DNA of 10,053 nt, taken from NCBI GenBank assembly GCA_023554435.1, contig JAMJQV010000289.1:1-10053 (forward strand), in the 5' to 3' direction. A model generated the notes under the pieces. That model saw nothing but the letters and a program-made list of their open reading frames with translations. It was not told the DNA's origin and did no database searches. This stretch comes from Gemmatimonadota bacterium. GTDB lineage: Bacteria; Gemmatimonadota; Gemmatimonadetes; Palauibacterales; Palauibacteraceae. The position numbers and the translations under genes are program-made. Of this stretch, positions 1 to 6,017 are shown piece after piece (the first letter of the stretch is position 1; each line of letters opens with the position of its first letter).

Positions 1-1
1 C

Positions 2-73
2 GAGCACGTGCAGCGCATCGAGTCGTTGCTGGACGAAGCCCTGGGGGAGCACACGGACGATGCTGGAGACTGA
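2..73 (+). CDS. rbfA: RbfA, 30S ribosome-binding factor (C-terminal end only)
   Basis: Only the last 23 codons and a TGA stop are in the window; the reading frame is open at the left edge. The visible peptide contains the stretch RIESLLDEAL followed by a short acidic tail, which resembles the C-terminal end of RbfA. RbfA is a small KH-fold protein that binds the 30S subunit and aids late 16S rRNA 5'-end maturation. The identification rests as much on position as on sequence, because rbfA directly precedes truB in the conserved nusA-infB-rbfA-truB operon. The stop lies 14 bases inside truB, in a different frame, so the two are probably translationally coupled. The fragment is too short to exclude another small protein by sequence alone. 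Confidence 0.7.
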   Translation, partial: EHVQRIESLLDEALGEHTDDAGD

Positions 74-950
74 CCTCCCGGCACTGCTTCTGGTGGACAA
101 GCCGGAGGGGCCGACGTCCCATGACGTCATACAGGTGGCGCGGAGGGCCCTCGGGCTCAAGCGCATCGGGCACACCGGAACGCTGGATCCGTTTGCGAGC
201 GGGCTTCTCCTCCTCTGTGTGGGGCGGTCGACTCGCCTGGCGGAGTATTTCCACCTGCTCTCGAAGACCTACTCCGCCACCGCTGTCCTGGGGGCCGAGA
301 CGGACACGGAGGACTGCACCGGCGAGATGACGGAAACCTCGGACGAATGGCGGTCGCTGGGAATCGAGGAAATCGAGAGAGCTGCCGATCGGCTGCGGGG
401 GGAACACGATCAGGTTCCCCCGGCGTTCTCGGCGAAGAAGGTCGCCGGGCGCCGCTCCTACGAGGCGGCTCGTGCCGGGGCCGCGCTCGAACTGGCGGCC
501 CGTGCCGTGAAGGTCCACTCTCTCGCGATCGGCGACGTCCGGCTTCCCGAAGTTGACTTCGTAGCCGAGGTGTCCACCGGCACATACGTACGGTCGCTGG
601 CCCGGGATCTTGGGAGGGCTCTCGGTTGCGGGGCTCACCTCAGCCGTCTGCGCCGCCTGTCCATCGGTCCGTTCAGCGTGGTCGATGCCGTGGGTCTGGC
701 CGAACTGGCGGAGGGGTCTGTTCCGGCGGGCGCCTCGCGGTCCGCTGCGCAGGCTCTGTCGTGGCTTCCGACTCGGAACCTCTCCGAGTCCGAGGTTTCG
801 GAAGTCGAGCATGGGCGGAAGATCCCGGATCTCGCGGACTCTGGAGATGAGGACCTCCCCGTGGCCATGCTGGCGGGTGAGCGACTGGTCTCGGTTGGCA
901 GAAGGGATTCCGAAGGCCTGCGGCCCGTAAAGGTATTCCATGACGATTGA
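60..950 (+). CDS. truB: tRNA pseudouridine(55) synthase TruB
   Basis: This 296-residue protein isomerises uridine 55 in the T-loop of tRNAs to pseudouridine and also has tRNA-folding activity. The hallmark catalytic motif GHTGTLDPFASG lies at residues 37-48, with Asp43 as the expected nucleophile. Tyr71 in KTYSA matches the conserved active-site tyrosine. QVPPAFSAKKVAGRR (117-131) and TGTYVRSLARDLG (172-184) are further TruB signatures. The catalytic domain ends near residue 210, and the remaining C-terminal part is in the position of the PUA-like RNA-binding domain. Length is normal for the family. The ATG lies inside the end of rbfA, and the stop overlaps ribF by 11 bases, as expected inside the infB operon. 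I see nothing odd in it. Confidence 0.97.
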   Translation: MLETDLPALLLVDKPEGPTSHDVIQVARRALGLKRIGHTGTLDPFASGLLLLCVGRSTRLAEYFHLLSKTYSATAVLGAETDTEDCTGEMTETSDEWRSLGIEEIERAADRLRGEHDQVPPAFSAKKVAGRRSYEAARAGAALELAARAVKVHSLAIGDVRLPEVDFVAEVSTGTYVRSLARDLGRALGCGAHLSRLRRLSIGPFSVVDAVGLAELAEGSVPAGASRSAAQALSWLPTRNLSESEVSEVEHGRKIPDLADSGDEDLPVAMLAGERLVSVGRRDSEGLRPVKVFHDD

Positions 951-1887
951 GGTCCATGGCGGCCTGGAGAGCGGGTTGCCGCCGGACGTCGAGGGCACCG
1001 TGGTGACCGTCGGCAGCTTTGATGGTGTTCACCGCGGGCATGTCGCGGTTCTGGAGGAGATCACTCAGCGCGCCGCCGAGCGCGGCCTGCACAGCGTCCT
1101 GGTCACCTTCGACCGCCACCCGTTGAGCGTGGTTCGGCCTGAGGCCGCGCCGGGTCTGCTCACGACGCCGGATGAGAAGAAGGAGATCCTGTCCCAGTCC
1201 GGCCTGGATTACGTTGCGTTCCTGCCATTCACCAGGGCGCTGTCCCAGTACGGTCCGGAGCAGTTCGTGGACCTCGTGCTGCGCAAGAGGTTCCGGGTCG
1301 CCGAACTCGTAATCGGATACGACCACGGATTCGGACGGGGCAGAGAGGGCGACAACGATCTTCTTCGGCGCCTCGGCCGGGCTCACGGCTTCGCGGTCGA
1401 CGTCGTAGCGGCGGTGGAGTCCGGTGGGTCTCCCGTATCCTCGACCCGCATTCGCGCCGGCGTGGCGAATGGCGATATGGAGCGGGTCGGGCTGGACCTG
1501 GGACGACCGTATTCATTTCGTGGGCCGGTGGTGACGGGCTTGGGCAGGGGCCGGGATCTCGGTTTCCCGACCGCGAACATCACGGCCCCGGGCGGCGGGA
1601 AGTTACTGCCCTGCCAGGGCATCTATGCGGTTCGCGCCTCGCTTCGCACAGAGATCCGTTCGGGCCTCCTGCACCTGGGGCCGAGACCCACCTTTGCCGG
1701 CTCCCCGCCGTCCATCGAGCTCTACATCCTGGATTTCGACGAGGATATCTACGGCGAGAGAGTCCGCGTCGACTTCCTGAAGAGGCTCCGGGATGTACTG
1801 CCGTTCGGGACGGCAGCCGAACTCGTGGAACAGATGAAGAAGGACCGGGACAAGGCCAGGGAGTATTTTGCCGGGCTGGACGACTGA
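940..1887 (+). CDS. ribF: Bifunctional riboflavin kinase / FAD synthetase RibF
   Basis: This 315-residue enzyme phosphorylates riboflavin to FMN and adenylylates FMN to FAD in the cytoplasm. The N-terminal nucleotidyltransferase domain (about 1-185) carries GSFDGVHRGH at 25-34, the HxGH-type nucleotide-binding motif. It also has GYDHGFGRGREGD at 126-138 and SSTRIR at 167-172. The C-terminal flavokinase domain (about 190-310) carries GFPTAN at 208-213, whose Thr and Asn bind the nucleotide and metal, and a conserved ELYILDFDEDIYG stretch. Both domains look intact and the length is typical. The ATG sits inside the truB stop region with only a weak ribosome-binding sequence, so coupling to truB is likely. 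The order truB-ribF-rpsO is widespread in bacteria. Confidence 0.96.
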   Translation: MTIEVHGGLESGLPPDVEGTVVTVGSFDGVHRGHVAVLEEITQRAAERGLHSVLVTFDRHPLSVVRPEAAPGLLTTPDEKKEILSQSGLDYVAFLPFTRALSQYGPEQFVDLVLRKRFRVAELVIGYDHGFGRGREGDNDLLRRLGRAHGFAVDVVAAVESGGSPVSSTRIRAGVANGDMERVGLDLGRPYSFRGPVVTGLGRGRDLGFPTANITAPGGGKLLPCQGIYAVRASLRTEIRSGLLHLGPRPTFAGSPPSIELYILDFDEDIYGERVRVDFLKRLRDVLPFGTAAELVEQMKKDRDKAREYFAGLDD

Positions 1888-1908
1888 TGCGCACGAGGAG
1901 TGCACTGG

Positions 1909-1947
1909 AGCGCCAGCTTTACAGATCACGGATTCGGCGCTATTTTT
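1909..1947 (+). terminator. Weak terminator-like or attenuator-like hairpin in the rpsO leader
   Basis: AGCGCC (1909-1914) can pair with GGCGCT (1936-1941), leaving a 21-base loop, and is followed by ATTTTT (1942-1947). The stem is short and the loop long, so termination would be weak. The downstream arm can pair instead with GCGCCGGA at 1961-1968, which would disrupt the first hairpin. It may thin transcription from the truB-ribF operon into rpsO, or it may be fortuitous overlap with the promoter-like hexamers. Confidence 0.25.
1918..1946 (+). promoter_or_regulatory. Candidate sigma70-type promoter for rpsO
   Basis: A -35-like TTTACA (1918-1923) and a -10-like TATTTT (1941-1946) are separated by 17 bases, and this is the most AT-rich part of the ribF-rpsO gap. 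Initiation would fall near 1953, giving a leader of about 50 bases before the rpsO ATG. A separate rpsO promoter is known in other bacteria such as E. coli. The same bases can be read as a weak terminator-like hairpin (see findings), so the assignment is provisional. Confidence 0.4.
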
Positions 1948-2002
1948 CCATGCTTGATATGCGCCGGACAAACGAACTTGGAACTTGAAGGAACTCATAC
2001 AG

Positions 2003-2272
2003 ATGACGCTGGGCACGGAAGAGAAGAAAGCGATAGCCGGCAAGTTCGGCCTGCACGAGGGCGACGTTGGGTCGCCTGCCATCCAGGTCGCCCAACTGAC
2101 GGCCCGGATCGAGCACCTGACGGAGCATTTCAGGATGCACCCGAAGGATCACCACAGTCGGAGAGGGCTCCTCAAGATGGTGGGACGCCGGCGGCGGCTG
2201 CTGGAGTATCTCAAGAAGAACGAATACGATCGATACAAGACGGTAATCAAGGAATTGGGCCTGCGCCGGTAG
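2003..2272 (+). CDS. rpsO: 30S ribosomal protein S15
   Basis: S15 is a primary binding protein of the central domain of 16S rRNA and contributes to an intersubunit bridge. The 89-residue product has the family signature DHHSRRGLLKMV at 49-60. It also has the conserved GDVGSPAIQVAQLT near the N-terminus (20-33), RRLLEYLKK at 64-72, and the C-terminal LGLRR. I chose the ATG at 2003 because it gives the same 89-residue length as E. coli S15 and has AAGGAA at 1988-1993, about 9 bases upstream. An in-frame TTG at 1985 would add six residues but would leave this Shine-Dalgarno sequence inside the gene. The gene lies between ribF and pnp, the usual position, and is followed by a strong terminator. 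S15 often represses its own translation through a leader RNA structure; whether it does so here is not shown. Confidence 0.98.
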   Translation: MTLGTEEKKAIAGKFGLHEGDVGSPAIQVAQLTARIEHLTEHFRMHPKDHHSRRGLLKMVGRRRRLLEYLKKNEYDRYKTVIKELGLRR

Positions 2273-2294
2273 AGAAAGCGCAGGCATCGGAATG

Positions 2295-2336
2295 CGGCGG
2301 TTCGGTGGCGCGTGGCGCCTTCGGACTGCCGTTTTT
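2295..2336 (+). terminator. Strong intrinsic terminator after rpsO
   Basis: Bases 2295-2311 pair with 2315-2331 across a GTG loop. The stem is 17 positions long with three G-U wobbles and a single T-T mismatch, and TTTTT follows at 2332-2336. It starts 22 bases after the rpsO stop and is the clearest rho-independent terminator in the left half of the window. In E. coli a terminator also lies between rpsO and pnp. Confidence 0.87.
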
Positions 2337-2362
2337 GTCGTTCCGCCCGTGCCCGCTACGAT
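2335..2362 (+). promoter_or_regulatory. Candidate sigma70-type promoter for pnp
   Basis: TTGTCG (2335-2340) and TACGAT (2357-2362) are spaced by 16 bases and each matches four of six consensus positions. The -35 hexamer begins inside the T-tract of the rpsO terminator. Initiation would fall near 2369, giving a leader of about 75 bases before the pnp ATG. A promoter is expected here because the preceding terminator should block most upstream transcription, but the hexamers are imperfect. Confidence 0.45.
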
Positions 2363-2413
2363 AGCGCGGGAGATTCGCGGCCGGGATGCGTAAGACCAAG
2401 ACGTTGTAAGCTT

Positions 2414-2444
2414 GAGAAGAGCGGAAAGAGAAGAGAAAGAAGAG
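2414..2444 (+). promoter_or_regulatory. Purine-only ribosome-binding tract of pnp
   Basis: The 31 bases before the pnp ATG contain a single pyrimidine (C2422), and the last 22 are all A or G. Several overlapping GAGAAG and AAGAG elements offer weak Shine-Dalgarno pairing, but there is no single GGAGG core. The tract decides the start at 2445 over the in-frame TTG at 2412. It should be unstructured and accessible to ribosomes or RNA-binding proteins. Confidence 0.6.
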
Positions 2445-4541
2445 ATGGCACACAGGATTGAGAAGGAATTCGCGGGTCGGAAGCTGATCCTCGAGACGGG
2501 CCGCATGGCGCGGCAGGCGGACGGGGCGATTCTTGCCCAGTACGGTGACACGGTGGTGTTGGTGACGGCGATGGCGGAGCGGAAGCAGTCCCGCATGCCG
2601 TTCTTTCCCCTGACCGTGGAGTACAGGGCCAAGACCTACGCGGCCGGAAAGTTCCCGGGCGGGTTCATCAAGCGGGAAGGGCGGCCCAGCGACAAGGAGA
2701 CCGTATCGGCCCGGCAGATCGATCGGCCATTGCGACCGCTGTTCCCCTCCGACTACCAGAACGAGACGCAGGTCGCCTGCTTCATCATTTCGGCCGATCA
2801 GGAGAACGACGCTGACGTGCTCGGAATGCTCGGCGCCTCGGCGGCCCTGACGATTTCGCCGATTCCATGGGGTGGACCGATCGCAGGCGTTCGCGTGGGT
2901 CGAGTGTCGGGTGACTGGGTCATCAACCCCACGTTCGAGCAGCTCGAGTACTCGGACATGGACATCGTCGTCGCGGGGACACAGGAATCGATCGTCATGG
3001 TCGAGGGAGCCTCGGTCGAGATCAGCGAGGACGACCTGGTCGCGGCACTCGAGGTGGCCCACAAGGCCGTGCAGGAGCTCATCGCGATCCAGCACGAGCT
3101 GGTTCAGATGATCGGTGGACCCCCGCAGAAGTTCGACTATCCGCCCAAGGCTGTATCGGCCGACTTTGAAGCGGCGGTAAGAGACAGAGCGTCGAGCAAG
3201 GTCGAGGAGGCGCTGGCGCTTCCCAACAAGGAAGAGCGCAACCAGGCGCTTTCGGCGCTGCGGGAGTCGGTCACGGCTGACCTGCAGGACGAGGAGGCCT
3301 TCTCCGAGCACCTCGACGACCTGTCGAGCGTCATGAAGAGCCTCGAGAAGGAGACGATGCGCCGTCAGATCCTCGAGCGCGGCGAACGTGTCGATGGCCG
3401 GGGCCTGAGCGACATTCGGCCGATCTCGTCTGATGTTGGGATTCTGCCGCGCACGCACGGTTCGGCCCTGTTCACCAGAGGCCAGACACAGGCGTTGTGT
3501 GTTGCGACGCTGGGCACGATCAGGGATGAGCAGCGGATCGACTCGATCGACGTTCGCGAGGAGACGTCCAAGTCGTTCATGCTTCACTACAACTTCCCGT
3601 CGTTCTCCGTCGGCGAAGTGCGTCCGTTCCGGGGCCCGGGTCGGAGAGAGATCGGGCACGGTATGCTGGCTGAGCGGGCTCTTCAGTCGCTTCTGCCCGC
3701 GTACGACGAGTTTCCGTACACGATCCGCATCGTCTCGGACATCCTCGAGTCGAACGGCTCCAGCTCGATGGCCACCGTTTGTGGAGGATCCCTGTCGCTG
3801 ATGGATGCCGGAGTCCCGCTTCGTGGTCCCTGCGCCGGTGTGGCGATGGGGCTGGTCAAGGAGGGCGACTCGGTAGCCATTCTCACGGACATCCTGGGAA
3901 TCGAAGATGCTCTCGGCGACATGGACTTCAAGGTCGCGGGGACAGCGGACGGAATCACGGCGATCCAGATGGACATCAAGATCGATGGGCTGAGCCTCGA
4001 CACGATGCGCGAGGCCCTGGGCCGGGCGCGCGAGGGACGGCTTCACATCCTCGATGTCATGCAGCAGACGCTCGGCGAGCCGCGTTCGGAGATGTCTCAG
4101 TATGCCCCTCGAATCATGACGATCCAGATCAACCCCGAGAAGATCGGCGAGGTGATTGGACCGAAGGGCAAGACGATTCGGAGCATCCAGGAGCAGACCG
4201 GAGCCCAGATCAACATCGAGGACACGGGTGTCGTGACGGTCTCTTCCGTGTCGGGTGAGGCAGCCGAGAACGCCCGGGCGATGGTCGAGGCGATCGTCGA
4301 AGAGCCTGAAGTCGGACGCATCTACGAGGGCGTGGTGAAGAACACGACCACGTTCGGTGCCTTCGTCGAGATCATCCCGGGTACGGAAGGGCTGTGCCAC
4401 ATCTCCGAGCTGGAGGAAGGTCGCACGGAGAATACGGAGGATGTCGTTCAGCCGGGTGACGTCGTGCAGGTCAAGCTGCTGGCCGTCGATGAGCGTGGCC
4501 GGCTGAAGCTGTCCCGCCGCGCGGCGATGTCCGCGGGCTGA
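2445..4541 (+). CDS. pnp: Polyribonucleotide nucleotidyltransferase (PNPase)
   Basis: PNPase degrades RNA 3' to 5' by phosphorolysis and acts in mRNA turnover and RNA quality control, often with degradosome partners. The 698-residue protein has the full architecture: two RNase PH-like cores separated by a helical linker, then KH and S1 RNA-binding domains. The second core has HYNFPSFSVGE from 381, FRGPGRRE at 395-402 and the phosphate-binding serines S439-S441. Its metal-site residues D488, D494 and K496 lie within GIEDALGDMDFK. The KH motif VIGPKGKTI starts at 570, and the S1 domain spans about 622-692 with TTFGAFVEI. The ATG at 2445 was chosen because it follows a purine-rich binding site and begins the normal N-terminus; a TTG at 2412 would encode an unlikely charged extension. 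Length is close to the usual 700 residues. Autoregulation through the leader is known in E. coli but only possible here. Confidence 0.98.
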   Translation: MAHRIEKEFAGRKLILETGRMARQADGAILAQYGDTVVLVTAMAERKQSRMPFFPLTVEYRAKTYAAGKFPGGFIKREGRPSDKETVSARQIDRPLRPLFPSDYQNETQVACFIISADQENDADVLGMLGASAALTISPIPWGGPIAGVRVGRVSGDWVINPTFEQLEYSDMDIVVAGTQESIVMVEGASVEISEDDLVAALEVAHKAVQELIAIQHELVQMIGGPPQKFDYPPKAVSADFEAAVRDRASSKVEEALALPNKEERNQALSALRESVTADLQDEEAFSEHLDDLSSVMKSLEKETMRRQILERGERVDGRGLSDIRPISSDVGILPRTHGSALFTRGQTQALCVATLGTIRDEQRIDSIDVREETSKSFMLHYNFPSFSVGEVRPFRGPGRREIGHGMLAERALQSLLPAYDEFPYTIRIVSDILESNGSSSMATVCGGSLSLMDAGVPLRGPCAGVAMGLVKEGDSVAILTDILGIEDALGDMDFKVAGTADGITAIQMDIKIDGLSLDTMREALGRAREGRLHILDVMQQTLGEPRSEMSQYAPRIMTIQINPEKIGEVIGPKGKTIRSIQEQTGAQINIEDTGVVTVSSVSGEAAENARAMVEAIVEEPEVGRIYEGVVKNTTTFGAFVEIIPGTEGLCHISELEEGRTENTEDVVQPGDVVQVKLLAVDERGRLKLSRRAAMSAG

Positions 4542-4560
4542 TCGCCGATGCGTTTCCGCG

Positions 4561-4644
4561 TCGACCGGCGGCCCGGCAGGTGGGTGCAGTGAGGCCGACG
4601 TGGGAGGGCGCAGTGCTGACGGATCGACCGGCTGCTCGACCGGC
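4561..4644 (+). repeat. Three copies of the 9-mer TCGACCGGC in the pnp-peptidase gap
   Basis: Identical copies lie at 4561-4569, 4624-4632 and 4636-4644. The last two are separated by only three bases, and GCTGC/GCAGC (4631-4635 and 4643-4647) could form a small hairpin just before the peptidase ribosome-binding site. The repeat could be an operator-like site or chance in G+C-rich DNA. I see no terminator or convincing promoter in this 119-base gap. Confidence 0.5.
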
Positions 4645-4660
4645 AGCAGGTGGCAATGAA

Positions 4661-5905
4661 ATGACGGAGCGTCTGGACCGACAGGTTCGGCGCTCCGTTC
4701 TTTCATCGGGGACGGTGGTGCTGTCGGAGAGGATGGACTCGGTGCGTTCGGTGGCCGCCGGCGTGTGGGTCCGTCGCGGAACGGCGCACGAGCAGCCCGA
4801 GTACCGCGGTATCGCCCATCTTCTCGAGCACATGGTGTTCAAGGGCACCAACCGTCGTTCTGCGCAGGAGATCGCCGCGGCCGTCGAGAGCACGGGCGGC
4901 TCGCTCGACGCGTACACCACGCACGAGCACACTTCCTTCCAGGTCAGGGTCCCCGCCGATCATCTCGGTACAGGACTGGATGTGTTGACGGACCTGGCGT
5001 TCTCGCCGGCTCTTCGGGCGGAGGATCTCGATCTCGAGCGGGAGGTGGTGCTGGAAGAGATCTCCCGCATGGAAGAGACTCCGGACGACCTGGTGTTCGA
5101 GCTCCACTCGGAGTTCATGTACGATGGGCACCCCTACGGTTCTCCGATCCTGGGCACCCGGGACACGGTCGAGTCGCTGGATGCAGGCAACCTCAAGCGA
5201 TTGCACGACGAGGCGTATCGTCCTGAGAACATCGTGGTGGCGGTCGCCGGACAGGTCGATCACGACGAGTTGCTGGACCAGGTCCGGGATCTGTGGCCGA
5301 ATGCGTCGGCCAGCGGGCGCGTGACCGACGTTCCGATCCTTCGATCCACGGCCGTCGGATCGAAGCTCGTGCGTCGTTCCGGAGGCCGGCAGGTGCACCT
5401 CATCGCGGGTGCGCGAGGGGTCGACCACTCGAGCGCTCTCCGGCACTCCGCCATCGTGGTCGGGCAGGCCCTGGGCGGAGGCATGAGTTCGCGACTGTTT
5501 CAGAAGGTGCGCGAGCAACTCGGCCTGGCCTACTCGGTGTTCTCCTTCCAGTCCTACTACGCCAGGGGAGGACATGTGGGAGCCTACCTGGCGACGCGGC
5601 CGGAATCGGCGGCGGAAGCGCGTGACACACTACTCGGTGAGCTGCGGGCGCTTGCCGATCACGGGCTGTCCAGAGCCGAGTTGGACGAGGTAAAGGAGCA
5701 GCTCAAGGGCCAGATTCTGCTGTCGCTGGAGTCGCCGGCGGCCCGCATGCATCGACTGGCGGGCATGGTCCTCTACGACGAGCCCTACAGGAATCTGGAC
5801 ACTCTGGTGGAGCTGATCGAGGGGATCGATCTGGACCAAGCGGCGGAGGCCTCGAAGTTGTATGATCCAGAGGGTCTGGCGGTGTTGGAACTCTGGCCCG
5901 CATAA
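4661..5905 (+). CDS. M16-family zinc metallopeptidase (processing-peptidase-like)
   Basis: The 414-residue protein has the inverted zinc motif HLLEH at residues 53-57, where His53 and His57 bind zinc and Glu56 is the catalytic base. Glu133 in VVLEEI, 76 residues later, is the expected third ligand. The C-terminal half contains GLAYSVFSF and the glycine-rich stretch typical of the second, non-catalytic M16 domain. Length fits single-chain bacterial M16B peptidases of about 420 residues, related to mitochondrial processing peptidase and Bacillus MlpA/YmxG. No signal peptide is visible, so it is probably cytoplasmic; its substrate cannot be told from sequence. I chose ATG 4661 because AGGTGG lies 7 bases upstream and the family normally starts just before this point. 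GTG codons at 4580, 4589 and 4613 would add a low-complexity extension. The gene follows pnp by 119 bases, as in many bacteria. Confidence 0.93.
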   Translation: MTERLDRQVRRSVLSSGTVVLSERMDSVRSVAAGVWVRRGTAHEQPEYRGIAHLLEHMVFKGTNRRSAQEIAAAVESTGGSLDAYTTHEHTSFQVRVPADHLGTGLDVLTDLAFSPALRAEDLDLEREVVLEEISRMEETPDDLVFELHSEFMYDGHPYGSPILGTRDTVESLDAGNLKRLHDEAYRPENIVVAVAGQVDHDELLDQVRDLWPNASASGRVTDVPILRSTAVGSKLVRRSGGRQVHLIAGARGVDHSSALRHSAIVVGQALGGGMSSRLFQKVREQLGLAYSVFSFQSYYARGGHVGAYLATRPESAAEARDTLLGELRALADHGLSRAELDEVKEQLKGQILLSLESPAARMHRLAGMVLYDEPYRNLDTLVELIEGIDLDQAAEASKLYDPEGLAVLELWPA

Positions 5906-5949
5906 TCCCTTGAGGCGGGTCTAACCGCTCTTTCCGGCGTCTTCCCTGG

Positions 5950-5989
5950 CGCCGTTTCGGCGAGTCGGACCGGGAGGTCCCGAATCGCC
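5950..5989 (+). promoter_or_regulatory. Structured 5' leader of ald with GNRA-capped hairpin
   Basis: GGCGA (5959-5963) pairs with TCGCC (5985-5989). Inside it TCGGACC (5965-5971) pairs with GGTCC and GA (5976-5980 and 5982-5983), with one bulged C at 5981, a single G-A mismatch (5964/5984) and a GGGA tetraloop of the GNRA type. An alternative small hairpin, CGCCG-TTT-CGGCG (5950-5962), shares an arm and excludes it. No T-tract follows, so it is not an obvious terminator. It ends 15 bases before the Shine-Dalgarno sequence. I do not recognise it as a known riboswitch class. Confidence 0.4.
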
Positions 5990-6004
5990 TTCGAAAGCAC
6001 TGAA

Positions 6005-6010
6005 AAGGAG
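6005..6010 (+). promoter_or_regulatory. Strong ribosome-binding site of ald
   Basis: AAGGAG lies 7 bases before the ald ATG. It is among the best-formed Shine-Dalgarno sequences in the window and fixes the start of ald at 6018, consistent with efficient independent translation. Confidence 0.85.
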
Positions 6011-6017
6011 CTGCACC

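Noticed and set aside
1985..2002. TTG start extending S15 by six residues
   Set aside because: It would place the good Shine-Dalgarno sequence inside the gene and make S15 longer than its normal 89 residues.
1900..2364. Forward frame of 154 codons overlapping rpsO and its terminator
   Set aside because: It covers the whole rpsO gene in another frame and reads through the terminator hairpin; the rpsO frame has all S15 signatures.
2352..2370. Imperfect palindrome CGCTA-CGA-TAGCG near the pnp promoter as an RNase III-type leader hairpin
   Set aside because: If the promoter at 2335-2362 is used, the stem is upstream of the transcript start and cannot fold in the pnp mRNA. The stem is also only five pairs without a bulge.
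2247..4706. Very long antisense open frame (819 codons) opposite pnp
   Set aside because: It mirrors pnp almost exactly. Long stop-free antisense frames are common opposite highly biased G+C-rich genes, and the translation is Arg/His/Asp-rich with no recognisable domain. pnp itself is certain.
4703..5575. Antisense open frame opposite the M16 peptidase
   Set aside because: Same codon-bias shadow effect; no family signature and no plausible ribosome-binding site or operon context.
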